Positions 1 through 5,777 of a stretch of DNA of 8,176 nucleotides are shown here, one piece after another. The stretch's first letter is position 1. Every line of letters begins with the position of its first letter. The position numbers and the translations under genes were made by a program. The notes under the pieces are model-generated. The model saw only the letters and a list, made by a program, of their open reading frames with translations, searched no databases and had not been told where the DNA came from. The stretch lies in assembly GCA_003221595.1 (NCBI GenBank), contig QHSM01000090.1, positions 1 to 8,176 on the forward strand, read 5' to 3'. The stretch comes from Candidatus Rokuibacteriota bacterium. Lineage in GTDB: Bacteria; Methylomirabilota; Methylomirabilia; Rokubacteriales; CSP1-6.

Positions 1-18
1 CGTCGCGTTGCGACCGCC

Positions 19-846
19 TCAGATCGCGTCGAGCGGGGGAATGTCGCCGATCAGGCCGCGCTCGTGGGCCATTCCGAACAGGCGCTCGACCGCGGCAAGC
101 CCGTCCCGGCCGAGCGACAGCGTGTAATTGTTGACGTACATGAGGACGAACCGCCGGCACGTCTCCTTGTCGATCCCGCGCCCGTAGCGCATCGCGTATT
201 CGAGCGCCTCGTCCACGTTCGCGTGGGCCCAGGCGATCGAGTCGCGAAGCCCCTGCGAGAGTGCCCGGTGAACGTCCTCGCCGAGGTCTCGACGCATCAC
301 GTTGACGCCCAGGGGCAGCGGCAGGCCCGTGTCGCGCAGCCAGGACTCACCGAGGTCCAGGACCTTTGTCAGGCCCATCTTCTGGTGCGTGATCTGGCCC
401 TCGTGGATCAAGAGGCCGAGATCGGCCTGGCCATCGAGCACGGCCTGGGGAATCTTGTCGAAGGCCACCTCGATCAGCGGCGGGTCGCCCACATAGAGCC
501 GGAGCAGCAGCGCCGAGGTCGTGTGCATGCCCGGGCTCGCCACCACCCGGTTCTCGAGGTCCGCCAGGGGGATCGGCGCCCGCGCGACCAGGATGGGCCC
601 GTAGCCCAGCCCCATCGACGCACCGGCGTCCATCATGCGGTACCGGTCGGCGATGAGCAGGTAGGTCGCGAAGGAGACGGCGGTCACGTCGAGGTCGCCC
701 GTGCGCGCACGCCGGTTGAGCGACTCGATGTCCTCGAGAATGTGCTCGATCGCGATCCCGGGAATCTTCACCTTCCCGGCGGTGAGGGCGTAGAACATGA
801 ACGCGTCGTCGGCGTCGGGGCTGTGGCCGATCTTCACCGTTCGCAC
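19..846 (-). CDS. mqnD: MqnD/MqnA-family protein, probable 1,4-dihydroxy-6-naphthoate synthase
   Basis: The 275-residue product has the periplasmic-binding-protein-like fold signature of the MqnA/MqnD family. MqnD converts cyclic dehypoxanthinyl futalosine to 1,4-dihydroxy-6-naphthoate in the futalosine route to menaquinone. Visible hallmarks are the N-terminal HSPDADDAFMFYAL block (8-21), the LEDIESLN block (37-44), the small-residue loop with SMGLGYGPILVAR (77-89), ASPGMHTTSALLLRL (103-117) and LGLLIHEGQ (143-151). His148 sits where the active-site His of the Thermus enzyme is expected, from memory. There is no signal peptide, which argues for a cytoplasmic enzyme rather than a transport binding protein. 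Length matches the family. The start is GTG (846-844) with only a weak ribosome site, 13 bases after the PHP gene's TAG, so translation may be coupled. No other mqn gene is in the window; related proteins are often simply called ABC substrate-binding, so the exact reaction is inferred. Confidence 0.75.
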   Translation of the reverse strand: MRTVKIGHSPDADDAFMFYALTAGKVKIPGIAIEHILEDIESLNRRARTGDLDVTAVSFATYLLIADRYRMMDAGASMGLGYGPILVARAPIPLADLENRVVASPGMHTTSALLLRLYVGDPPLIEVAFDKIPQAVLDGQADLGLLIHEGQITHQKMGLTKVLDLGESWLRDTGLPLPLGVNVMRRDLGEDVHRALSQGLRDSIAWAHANVDEALEYAMRYGRGIDKETCRRFVLMYVNNYTLSLGRDGLAAVERLFGMAHERGLIGDIPPLDAI

Positions 847-859
847 GGGAGTCCGTCCG

Positions 860-1420
860 CTAGTCGGTGGCGAAGCGCCGACGGAACTCGCCGGCGCGGA
901 TCGCGCGGATGATGGCGTCCCGGTTGCGCCGGGCGTCGACCTCGATCCACGCCTGGCCGAAGTGGACGGGGCCGTGGGCGTCGTCGGTCGCGATCTTCAC
1001 GAGGGGGATCGCGGGCGACTCGTAGAGTGGATAGCGCCGGCCGGTCTCCGTCACCTCGACCGCGTCGAGGGCGACGCCGCCGGCGCCGATTCGCCGGATG
1101 CGCTCCACTGTCTGCTCGATCGAGAGATGGTAGCGAGCCGGATGGTTCAGGACGTAGAGCGTCTCGCGATCGCCGACGACCTTGCCGATGTGCTGATCGA
1201 ACCGGGGCCAGTTCAGCTCGATGCCGTGGAACAGGACCAGCTTCGACGACGAGACCTTGGGGAGCTCGCGCCAGTAGCTCTCGTCGATCCAGCTCTCGTG
1301 GTCGGTGATGGCGAGGAAATCGTAGCCGAGCTCCTCGTACGCGGCGACGAGCTGTGCCGGCTCCTTGACGCCGTCCGAGAAGGTGGTGTGGGCGTGCAGG
1401 TTGCCGCGGAGCCAGGGCAT
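860..1420 (-). CDS. PHP-domain metal-dependent phosphoesterase
   Basis: This 186-residue protein is a compact PHP domain, the fold of DNA polymerase III-associated and histidinol-phosphate-type phosphoesterases. The metal-binding motifs appear in order: HAHTTFSDG (His9, His11, Asp16), AITDHE (Asp40, His41), GIELNW (Glu68), His77, LNHP (His93) and TDDAHG (Asp146 or Asp147, His149). All expected ligand classes are present, so it should be an active metal-dependent hydrolase. At this size it is a stand-alone phosphoesterase and not a polymerase or HisK fusion, though its substrate cannot be read from sequence. There is no signal peptide, so it is probably cytoplasmic. Its ATG lies 4 bases after the stop of the secreted-protein gene and its stop is 13 bases before the mqnD-like GTG, so the three are very likely co-transcribed. 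Confidence 0.9.
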   Translation of the reverse strand: MPWLRGNLHAHTTFSDGVKEPAQLVAAYEELGYDFLAITDHESWIDESYWRELPKVSSSKLVLFHGIELNWPRFDQHIGKVVGDRETLYVLNHPARYHLSIEQTVERIRRIGAGGVALDAVEVTETGRRYPLYESPAIPLVKIATDDAHGPVHFGQAWIEVDARRNRDAIIRAIRAGEFRRRFATD

Positions 1421-1424
1421 CAGG

Positions 1425-1826
1425 TCAGGGGATCGGAGCCGCGGGCCGCCGCTCTGGAGCCGGACCGTCCCAGGTGACCGAGAAGCCCAGCGCGAACCAG
1501 CCGCTGACCTCTTTCCACCCAGAGCTCATCGGGGGGGTCGGCGTGTTCGGCGAGACCCATCCCCCCAGGCCGATGCGCCCGGTCGACTTCGGCCATACGT
1601 ACGGCATCGAGACCGAGCCGAGGAAGCCCGGATCGTACTGCACCAGGCCGCCGCGCGGGTAGTGGTCGGCGTCGATCGGCCGCGTCTCGTCGTAGAGGCC
1701 GGGAGGGATAACTTCCCGCTCGGGCTTGACCGTGGGGGGTGGCGCAGGCTTCTCGATCTCGACCTCCTGCGCCCAGCTTGAAGTCGCGAAGAGCACCGCG
1801 AACAGGACGGCGACTACGTACCTCAT
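1425..1826 (-). CDS. small secreted proline-rich protein, unknown function
   Basis: The 133-residue product starts with a clear Sec signal peptide: Arg2, a hydrophobic core (residues 3-15) and a likely signal peptidase I site after SSWA (cleaved before Gln20). The mature part has a charged, proline-rich linker (about 25-45) and then a Gly/Trp/Pro-rich segment with WPKSTGRIGLGGW (about 78-90) and GWFALGFSVTWDG near the C-terminus, which look like short beta strands. No Cys, lipobox or second membrane segment is visible, so it should be periplasmic or outer-membrane-associated. I do not recognise a family. A 7-C run (plus-strand G run 1531-1537) lies in the coding region. It is the first gene after a 63-base gap and probably heads the secreted protein-PHP-mqnD transcript. 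Confidence 0.7.
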   Translation of the reverse strand: MRYVVAVLFAVLFATSSWAQEVEIEKPAPPPTVKPEREVIPPGLYDETRPIDADHYPRGGLVQYDPGFLGSVSMPYVWPKSTGRIGLGGWVSPNTPTPPMSSGWKEVSGWFALGFSVTWDGPAPERRPAAPIP

Positions 1827-1832
1827 ACGCCC

Positions 1833-1838
1833 ATTGTA
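1833..1838 (-). promoter_or_regulatory. -10-like box ahead of the secreted-protein gene, possible leaderless start
   Basis: On the minus strand the hexamer TACAAT (5 of 6 to TATAAT) lies only 6 bases before the ATG at 1826-1824. Normal initiation 6-8 bases downstream would begin the transcript at or beside the A of that ATG, giving a leaderless mRNA. No good Shine-Dalgarno precedes the ATG, which fits. No convincing -35 box is seen about 17 bases upstream, so this is weak. Confidence 0.3.
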
Positions 1839-1861
1839 CTGGATTCGCCCAGCGCGCGTGG

Positions 1862-1886
1862 CCCGGCGTCGGAAACGCTACCCGGG
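1862..1886 (-). terminator. hairpin just after the MmgE/PrpD gene
   Basis: Four bases past the TAA of the MmgE/PrpD gene there is an interrupted inverted repeat: CCCG+GCGT pairs with ACGC+CGGG, around a 5-base loop and with a 4-base bulge. It could slow or stop transcription between the upstream and downstream minus-strand genes. There is no U-run after it, so it is not a standard intrinsic terminator. Confidence 0.25.
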
Positions 1887-1889
1887 GCG

Positions 1890-3254
1890 TTAGGCACGGC
1901 ACGCCGCCATGAGGGACGATACGTCGGAGAGCTCGTCGAGCGACAGCGCGGCCCGCTCGATCGCGGCCACTCGCTCGGGCGGGAGCACCCGGCCGGCGTT
2001 GTCGCGGAACTTCGCCACGATCGCCTCGGGCTCGATCGGCCGCGCCGCGCCCCCTCGGCCGTCAGGCTCCCGCGCCTCGTAGAGCCGGCCGTCGCGGAGG
2101 TGAACTCGGACCCACCCCGGGAATCCGTCCGGGAAGCGCGAGGCACGGTCGACGACGTGCTCAACACGGGAGGCCAGCCCCAGCAGGCGCTCGTCGGTGA
2201 TTCGCTCCTTCGCGTAGGTGTCGAGGCCGACCCGCCCGTCCACGAGGGCCGCGGCTACCGAGTACGCCAGGCTGAACTGCGCGTCGTACGGCGTGCGCGG
2301 GCGCAGCTTGGCCTCGCGCGGCTCGCACACGATCGGAATCTCGCCGGCCGGCACCCGGCACTCGATGCGCTCGATCGAGTCGGGCTCGATCCCGTGCTGG
2401 AGACGAAGCGCGAGCGCGCAGTCCAGATACGCGTGGTTGTAGTGGCAGCAGGGGTACGGCTTGAATCCGATGCGAAGCGTCTCCCATTCCTTGCCGAGAG
2501 TGTCGAAGGGGCCGGGATCCGGGTCGGACCTGAGGAACGTCCGGTAGAACCCGAAGCGGCCCTCGAGGATCGAGGCCGGCCCGGTGAAGCCGCCCCGCGC
2601 GAGCCCGGCCGCGACGATACCGGAATGGGCCGCCCATCCGGGATGGACCCGCTTCACCCAGGAGCCGTCCTCGAGATGCTCGATGACCCCCGACGCGAAG
2701 CTGCCGGCAATGCCCAGGGCCGCGGTGAGGCGCGCGGCGTCGAGGCCCTCGAGCCGGCCGGCCGCCACCGTCGTCCCGAAGGCGCCGCAGACCGCGGTCG
2801 CATGCCAGCCCCCCGCATGGAAGGCGCCCGGCGCCGCCATGCCGACCCGGCTGATCGCTTCGTATCCCGCGACCGCTGCCGTGACGAGCGCCCGACCGCT
2901 GTGCGCGCCGGCTTCTCCGATCGCCAGGACCGTGGGCAGGATCACGGCGGAGGCGTGCGTGATCGAGATCGGGTGGGTGTCGTCGAAATCGAGCCCGTGC
3001 GCGAGGGCGCCGTTGGCCAGCGCGGCCAGCGGCGGCGCGGTCCTCAGGGTCGAGCCCACCACGCTGCAGGGCCCGCCCTGGCCCCAGCCCTTCAGCGCAC
3101 CGAGAACCGACGGCGCAACTTCCGAGGACGACGCGGCGAGCGCGATGCCGAGAATGTCGAGCGCCCGCAGGCGGACACTGGCGACCACCGCGGCCGGAAC
3201 GTCCTCGAACTCGAGGGGGGCCGCGAACGCGGCCAATCGCTCGGCCAGCGTCAT
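1890..3254 (-). CDS. MmgE/PrpD family protein
   Basis: The 454-residue product has the length and motifs of the MmgE/PrpD family, which includes 2-methylcitrate dehydratase, cis-aconitate decarboxylase and iminodisuccinate epimerase. Seen are the all-helical N-terminal domain with NGALAHGLDFDDTH (81-94), AGYEAISRVG (129-138), FHAGGWHATAVCGAFG (145-160), the HPGWAAHSG block (204-212), and the KPYPCCHYNHAYLDCA segment (265-280) in which family members keep KPYP and Cys. The C-terminal part (about 290-410) is the smaller lid domain. It is cytoplasmic, with no signal sequence. No prpB, prpC or citrate-synthase-like gene is nearby, so methylcitrate-cycle function is not supported and the substrate is unknown. 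It starts 8 bases after the NYN gene's stop, so the two are probably one transcript. Confidence 0.9.
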   Translation of the reverse strand: MTLAERLAAFAAPLEFEDVPAAVVASVRLRALDILGIALAASSSEVAPSVLGALKGWGQGGPCSVVGSTLRTAPPLAALANGALAHGLDFDDTHPISITHASAVILPTVLAIGEAGAHSGRALVTAAVAGYEAISRVGMAAPGAFHAGGWHATAVCGAFGTTVAAGRLEGLDAARLTAALGIAGSFASGVIEHLEDGSWVKRVHPGWAAHSGIVAAGLARGGFTGPASILEGRFGFYRTFLRSDPDPGPFDTLGKEWETLRIGFKPYPCCHYNHAYLDCALALRLQHGIEPDSIERIECRVPAGEIPIVCEPREAKLRPRTPYDAQFSLAYSVAAALVDGRVGLDTYAKERITDERLLGLASRVEHVVDRASRFPDGFPGWVRVHLRDGRLYEAREPDGRGGAARPIEPEAIVAKFRDNAGRVLPPERVAAIERAALSLDELSDVSSLMAACRA

Positions 3255-3262
3255 GACGGTGC

Positions 3263-4159
3263 TCAGCCCGGCATGGCGATGTTGCCGTCAGGCTCCCGGA
3301 CGTTGCCGTTGGGCTCGCGGCTCCGAATCGCCGTCACGCTGCGGCCCTCGGCGTCCTTAATGTCGAATTCCTCGGCGAGCCCCGCGCCGATCAGCTGCTG
3401 CACGAGCGCCTCGCGCTCGGCACCGACGGGGGGAAGCTGGTGAGATTTCCAGCGCATGACGAAGTACCCGCGGCTCACGTGCGGCAGGCGGGCCTCGGCG
3501 CGCTGCAGCTCCTGGAGCGCGTGCTCGAGGGCCACGCCCGTGACGGGCTGGAACGGGGGACGTGCCACCCGGGACGGCGCCATGCGGGTCGGGGCGCGCT
3601 CGAACTGGCGGGGTCGCTCGACGCGGAACGTCGCGATGCCGTCGCTCAGGTGGATCTGTCCGAAGCAGCGCACGCGCAGGTCCTTCGACAGGTCGTCCGC
3701 CGACCACGTCGCGACCCATACCTGGCGGCCCAGCGCGTTCACCGCCTCGACCGCCGGCACGAAGTCGTCGTCGCCCGAGACCAGCACGGCCGCGTCGAAG
3801 GCGCCGATGGCCGCGTAGTGGATCATTTCCGCGACGAGCCGCGTGTCCACACGCTTCTCGGTGGTGTACTCGTACTCGGCGCTGCACGCCGGGCAGCGCC
3901 CGGAGCGGCGCACCCGTAGTTCCCGCTTGACGAAGTAGCCCGGGCGAAGCTCGAGACCTTTCAGGAAGCCTTCGACCAGGGGGGGGGCGTCGGCCGACAC
4001 GCCGACGTAGTAATGGGCACCGGAGAAGATGGCGCCGGGGCCGCCGACGGCCTGCGTGATCCAGGCGGCCAGGCGGTCATAGTCGACCCGGAGCGATTCG
4101 TCGTACCGCTGGAGAGACCGGTAGAAGTTCTGTCCGTCAAAGAAGACGCTGACCTTCAT
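3263..4159 (-). CDS. NYN-domain (LabA/PIN-like) ribonuclease-type protein
   Basis: Residues 1-180 form a NYN domain, a PIN-like nuclease fold. The first acidic residue is in VFFDGQN (Asp8), the middle one in KRVDTRLVAEM (Asp105), and the last in VLVSGDDDFVP (Asp130-Asp132), so the metal-binding catalytic set is present. An inserted CPAC pair (Cys89, Cys92) after a basic stretch suggests a small metal or nucleic-acid-binding element. After a low-complexity linker (about 183-207), residues 209-278 look like a small winged-helix-type domain (LEHALQELQRAEARL, REALVQQLIGAGLAEEF). The tail holds a duplicated heptapeptide, REPNGNV/REPDGNI. An RNase acting on structured or aberrant RNA is the likely role by family; the target is unknown. 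Its ATG has a GGGAG site about 7 bases upstream. It leads into the MmgE/PrpD gene after 8 bases. Confidence 0.85.
   Translation of the reverse strand: MKVSVFFDGQNFYRSLQRYDESLRVDYDRLAAWITQAVGGPGAIFSGAHYYVGVSADAPPLVEGFLKGLELRPGYFVKRELRVRRSGRCPACSAEYEYTTEKRVDTRLVAEMIHYAAIGAFDAAVLVSGDDDFVPAVEAVNALGRQVWVATWSADDLSKDLRVRCFGQIHLSDGIATFRVERPRQFERAPTRMAPSRVARPPFQPVTGVALEHALQELQRAEARLPHVSRGYFVMRWKSHQLPPVGAEREALVQQLIGAGLAEEFDIKDAEGRSVTAIRSREPNGNVREPDGNIAMPG
3281..3322 (-). repeat. two-unit 21-base tandem repeat at the end of the NYN gene
   Basis: Units 3281-3301 and 3302-3322 agree at 16 of 21 positions and encode REPDGNI and REPNGNV respectively. The length is a multiple of 3, so the reading frame is kept. 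It is a local duplication in the C-terminal tail, outside the nuclease domain. Confidence 0.7.
3979..3987 (-). repeat. nine-base homopolymer inside the NYN gene
   Basis: The plus strand has nine G in a row, read as nine C in the gene, covering the codons of Ala58-Pro59-Pro60-Leu61. It is a slippage-prone tract within the nuclease domain, upstream of two of the three catalytic acidic positions. A change of one base would truncate the protein. It could be a phase-variation switch or a place where assembly errors occur. Confidence 0.6.
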
Positions 4160-4607
4160 GGGCAGCTCCCGGGCAAATCACACGTGATAATGTAGGACGA
4201 TACCGGATCGTCCAACTCGTCCAGACCACCTTTTGAGTGCCGCACAGGCTACCCGCCATCGCCCGCCAATGCAAGAGGCTCTCGAAAGCTCACGCGAAGG
4301 GCCGCCGGGGCGGCTCCCCGCCTTCATCGCCAGGGACCTTTAGCGGACTGCTGTGCAGGATCGCAGAGGAATGGCTCTCGAAACTACCGACCCGGGCGTC
4401 TGCTAGACTCCCGCCAGCCATCCTCCACCGAGGTGCCCGTGTTCGCTGTCGAGGCGCAGCAGGCGGCGAGAACCTCCCGCATAGGCGTACTCGGTCTGCC
4501 GGCGTCCGCGTGAGGCAGCTTGACCAGCCAGACATGACTGATATGCGCACCTGGGGCGCGCACGAGCGGATCGGCGTGAAGCGATCGACCGCTTCGGAGG
4601 GCAAGCG
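4160..4607. other. 448-base intergenic region between divergent genes
   Basis: This separates the NYN gene (minus) from the lipoprotein operon (plus). Close to the NYN gene are two palindromes, ATCAC-AC-GTGAT (4177-4188) and GGACGAT-ACCGG-ATCGTCC (4195-4213). A GC-rich inverted repeat, GCCGCC-GG-GGCGGC, lies at 4301-4314. A TTGACC that could serve as a -35 box for the lipoprotein operon is at 4520-4525, but no good -10 box follows it. An open frame of 124 codons on the plus strand (4237-4611) fills most of the gap but shows no domain, no ribosome site and an arginine/serine-rich composition, so I do not call it a gene. No RNA gene was recognised. Confidence 0.5.
4195..4213. promoter_or_regulatory. 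19-base palindrome in the promoter position of the NYN gene
   Basis: A perfect 7-base inverted repeat, GGACGAT and ATCGTCC, surrounds ACCGG. Read on the minus strand it lies between a poor -35-like TTGGAC and a -10-like CATTAT (about 4 of 6) at 17-base spacing, followed by the NYN start about 26 bases on. That is the usual place for a repressor operator. A second, shorter palindrome (4177-4188) is just downstream. Its left arm also resembles the tRNA-Val acceptor stem, so an attachment-site remnant is the alternative reading. Confidence 0.4.
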
Positions 4608-5048
4608 ATGATGCGCAGCGTGCTCAGCTTGGCACCTGTCGTCCTCACGGTCGCGCTTTCCGGGTGCTCTCGGGAGAACGCGGGCGACCGGCTGACGCGG
4701 GAGTGTAGCGAGGTTGTAGACGCTGGGACCGATTCGGAGAATTCGACGAACCCCGCCATTGCCACTGTGAAGCGTACGGATATGGAGGCCGTAATCCGCT
4801 CTGAGCAGTGGGCCACGACTCCGCTCCGCAAGGCGATGCAAGCCGAGCTGGCCGAGCTTGAAACGTCACGAGGATACACTTCCGACAAGTACGAAGCCGC
4901 CTGGGAACGAGTGGTCAATACAGGCGACGAACGCGACGCGATATGGCGCGCAGCATTCGAGAGCGACCTTCCCCGTCGAGAGCGAATCCGCAGCAGGATG
5001 ATCCGCGAATGCGTGCGGATGCGCGAAACGAAGGAGGGCGCCCGATGA
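4608..5048 (+). CDS. small lipoprotein, unknown function
   Basis: The 146-residue product begins with a lipoprotein signal: Arg3, a hydrophobic core and the lipobox LSGC with Cys20 as the lipid-modified residue. The mature part (SRENAGDR onward) is hydrophilic, acidic and basic by turns, mostly helical in character, with Cys33 and a second Cys near the C-terminus in IRECVRM that could form a disulfide. There is no recognisable domain. It should be anchored in the periplasmic face of a membrane. GGAGG (4596-4600) sits 7 bases before the first of two adjacent ATGs, supporting this start; the second ATG (4611) is possible. The stop overlaps the next start as ATGA, so the pair is translationally coupled. 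No known family is recognised. Confidence 0.7.
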   Translation: MMRSVLSLAPVVLTVALSGCSRENAGDRLTRECSEVVDAGTDSENSTNPAIATVKRTDMEAVIRSEQWATTPLRKAMQAELAELETSRGYTSDKYEAAWERVVNTGDERDAIWRAAFESDLPRRERIRSRMIRECVRMRETKEGAR

Positions 5049-5581
5049 TCCTGCATACACGACGAGCCTCCCTGCTCGTCGCGTTCTCGGTGCTGCTCCT
5101 GGCTGGCTGCGCGCCCCGTGCGGTCGCTACGGACCAATCGAACATCAATGGGTATGACAAGACGACGTGGGGAATGACGCCAGACCAGGTCCTGAACGCC
5201 GAAGCACCAGAGGCCAAGAAGGTCGAACGGCCAGAAGAGTTTGGAGACCTGACTAGTGCAATAGTCATAGAAGGAGTCAAGCTCGGAACGGGCAAATTCG
5301 ATGTTCACTTCTATTTTGATTCTAGTCTCAGATTGCAGGAGGTGGTCGTCAGATGTCTCGAACGGAATAATGTGCAGGCAAACGCACTAACGTTCTCTTT
5401 TCTTGAAAAGCTCTTCACAGAGAAATATGGTTCGCCCACGTACAGAGAGGGCGGAACGAGGCCTCGCGTCTTTTGGGAGCTACCGCACACAACTATTCGG
5501 CTTGTGCACTTCACCGCTTTCGGTGGGAGCGTGTCGAGAGTGAATTTTTCCTATATGCCATCAACGCGGAGTTCGCGCTGA
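5045..5581 (+). CDS. lipoprotein with a WGM-type domain, unknown function
   Basis: The 178-residue product has a lipoprotein signal with the lipobox LAGC (Cys22). The mature part contains TTWGMTPDQVL (about 39-49), the opening of a small domain that I recall in envelope proteins of many Gram-negative bacteria. Strand-like segments follow (VHFYFDSSLRLQEVVV) and then a helix with FLEKLFTEKYGSPTYREGG, the 'kYG.P' feature typical of such domains. The function is not known. The start at 5045 is preferred over an upstream in-frame ATG at 4943 because it gives a clean signal peptide, has AAGGAGG (5031-5037) 7 bases upstream, and overlaps the previous stop by 4 bases. GC is about 47.5% over 5221-5460, far below the rest of the window, which suggests acquired DNA. 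Confidence 0.8.
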   Translation: MILHTRRASLLVAFSVLLLAGCAPRAVATDQSNINGYDKTTWGMTPDQVLNAEAPEAKKVERPEEFGDLTSAIVIEGVKLGTGKFDVHFYFDSSLRLQEVVVRCLERNNVQANALTFSFLEKLFTEKYGSPTYREGGTRPRVFWELPHTTIRLVHFTAFGGSVSRVNFSYMPSTRSSR

Positions 5582-5689
5582 GAGTCAGATGCGGCGGCGC
5601 GCGGGGTAGTTCAAGTAGCCGGTGAATGACCAGCGCGGCCGGGAAAACAGCCAAGCAAGCGAACGTGCGCCGTAAGTACGCAGGTTACT

Positions 5690-5765
5690 TGGTGGACGAT
5701 ACTGGACTTGAACCAGTGACCTCTGGCATGTGAGGCCAGCGCTCTGCCAACTGAGCTAATCGTCC
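5690..5765 (-). tRNA. tRNA-Val (CAC anticodon)
   Basis: A complete cloverleaf reads on the minus strand: acceptor GGACGAT/ATCGTCC, D stem GCTC/GAGC with GG in the loop, anticodon stem CTGGC/GCCAG with loop CTCACAT, a 5-base variable loop, T stem ACTGG/CCAGT with loop TTCAAGT, discriminator A and an encoded CCA. The anticodon is CAC (plus-strand positions 5730-5732), decoding GUG valine codons; A73 fits valine identity. All stems pair fully, so it looks functional. The gene starts only 12 bases after the stop of a recombinase remnant, so its promoter must lie in or beyond that remnant. No clear terminator follows it; the 108 bases between it and the converging lipoprotein operon show nothing else. 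Confidence 0.97.
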
Positions 5766-5777
5766 GTGCGCGGGATG

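Noticed and set aside
2..14. Small hairpin GTCGC-GTT-GCGAC after the mqnD-like stop
   Set aside because: A 5-base stem without a U-run, and the window ends, so a terminator cannot be judged.
64..912. 282-codon open frame on the plus strand
   Set aside because: It is the antisense shadow of the MqnD-like gene, which has clear family motifs.
2058..3298. A 15-base exact repeat (2058-2072 and 3284-3298)
   Set aside because: Both copies encode Arg-Glu-Pro-Asp-Gly in unrelated proteins; a match this short is plausible by chance in GC-rich DNA.
2100..3443. 447-codon open frame on the plus strand
   Set aside because: It is antisense to the MmgE/PrpD gene, arginine-rich and without motifs; long antisense frames are common in GC-rich genes.
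4237..4611. 124-codon plus-strand frame in the intergenic region
   Set aside because: No ribosome site, low-complexity basic composition and no recognised domain; it may be decayed sequence.
4403..5308. 301-codon open frame on the minus strand opposite the lipoprotein genes
   Set aside because: No motif or ribosome site; the plus-strand genes have lipoboxes, ribosome sites and an ATGA overlap.
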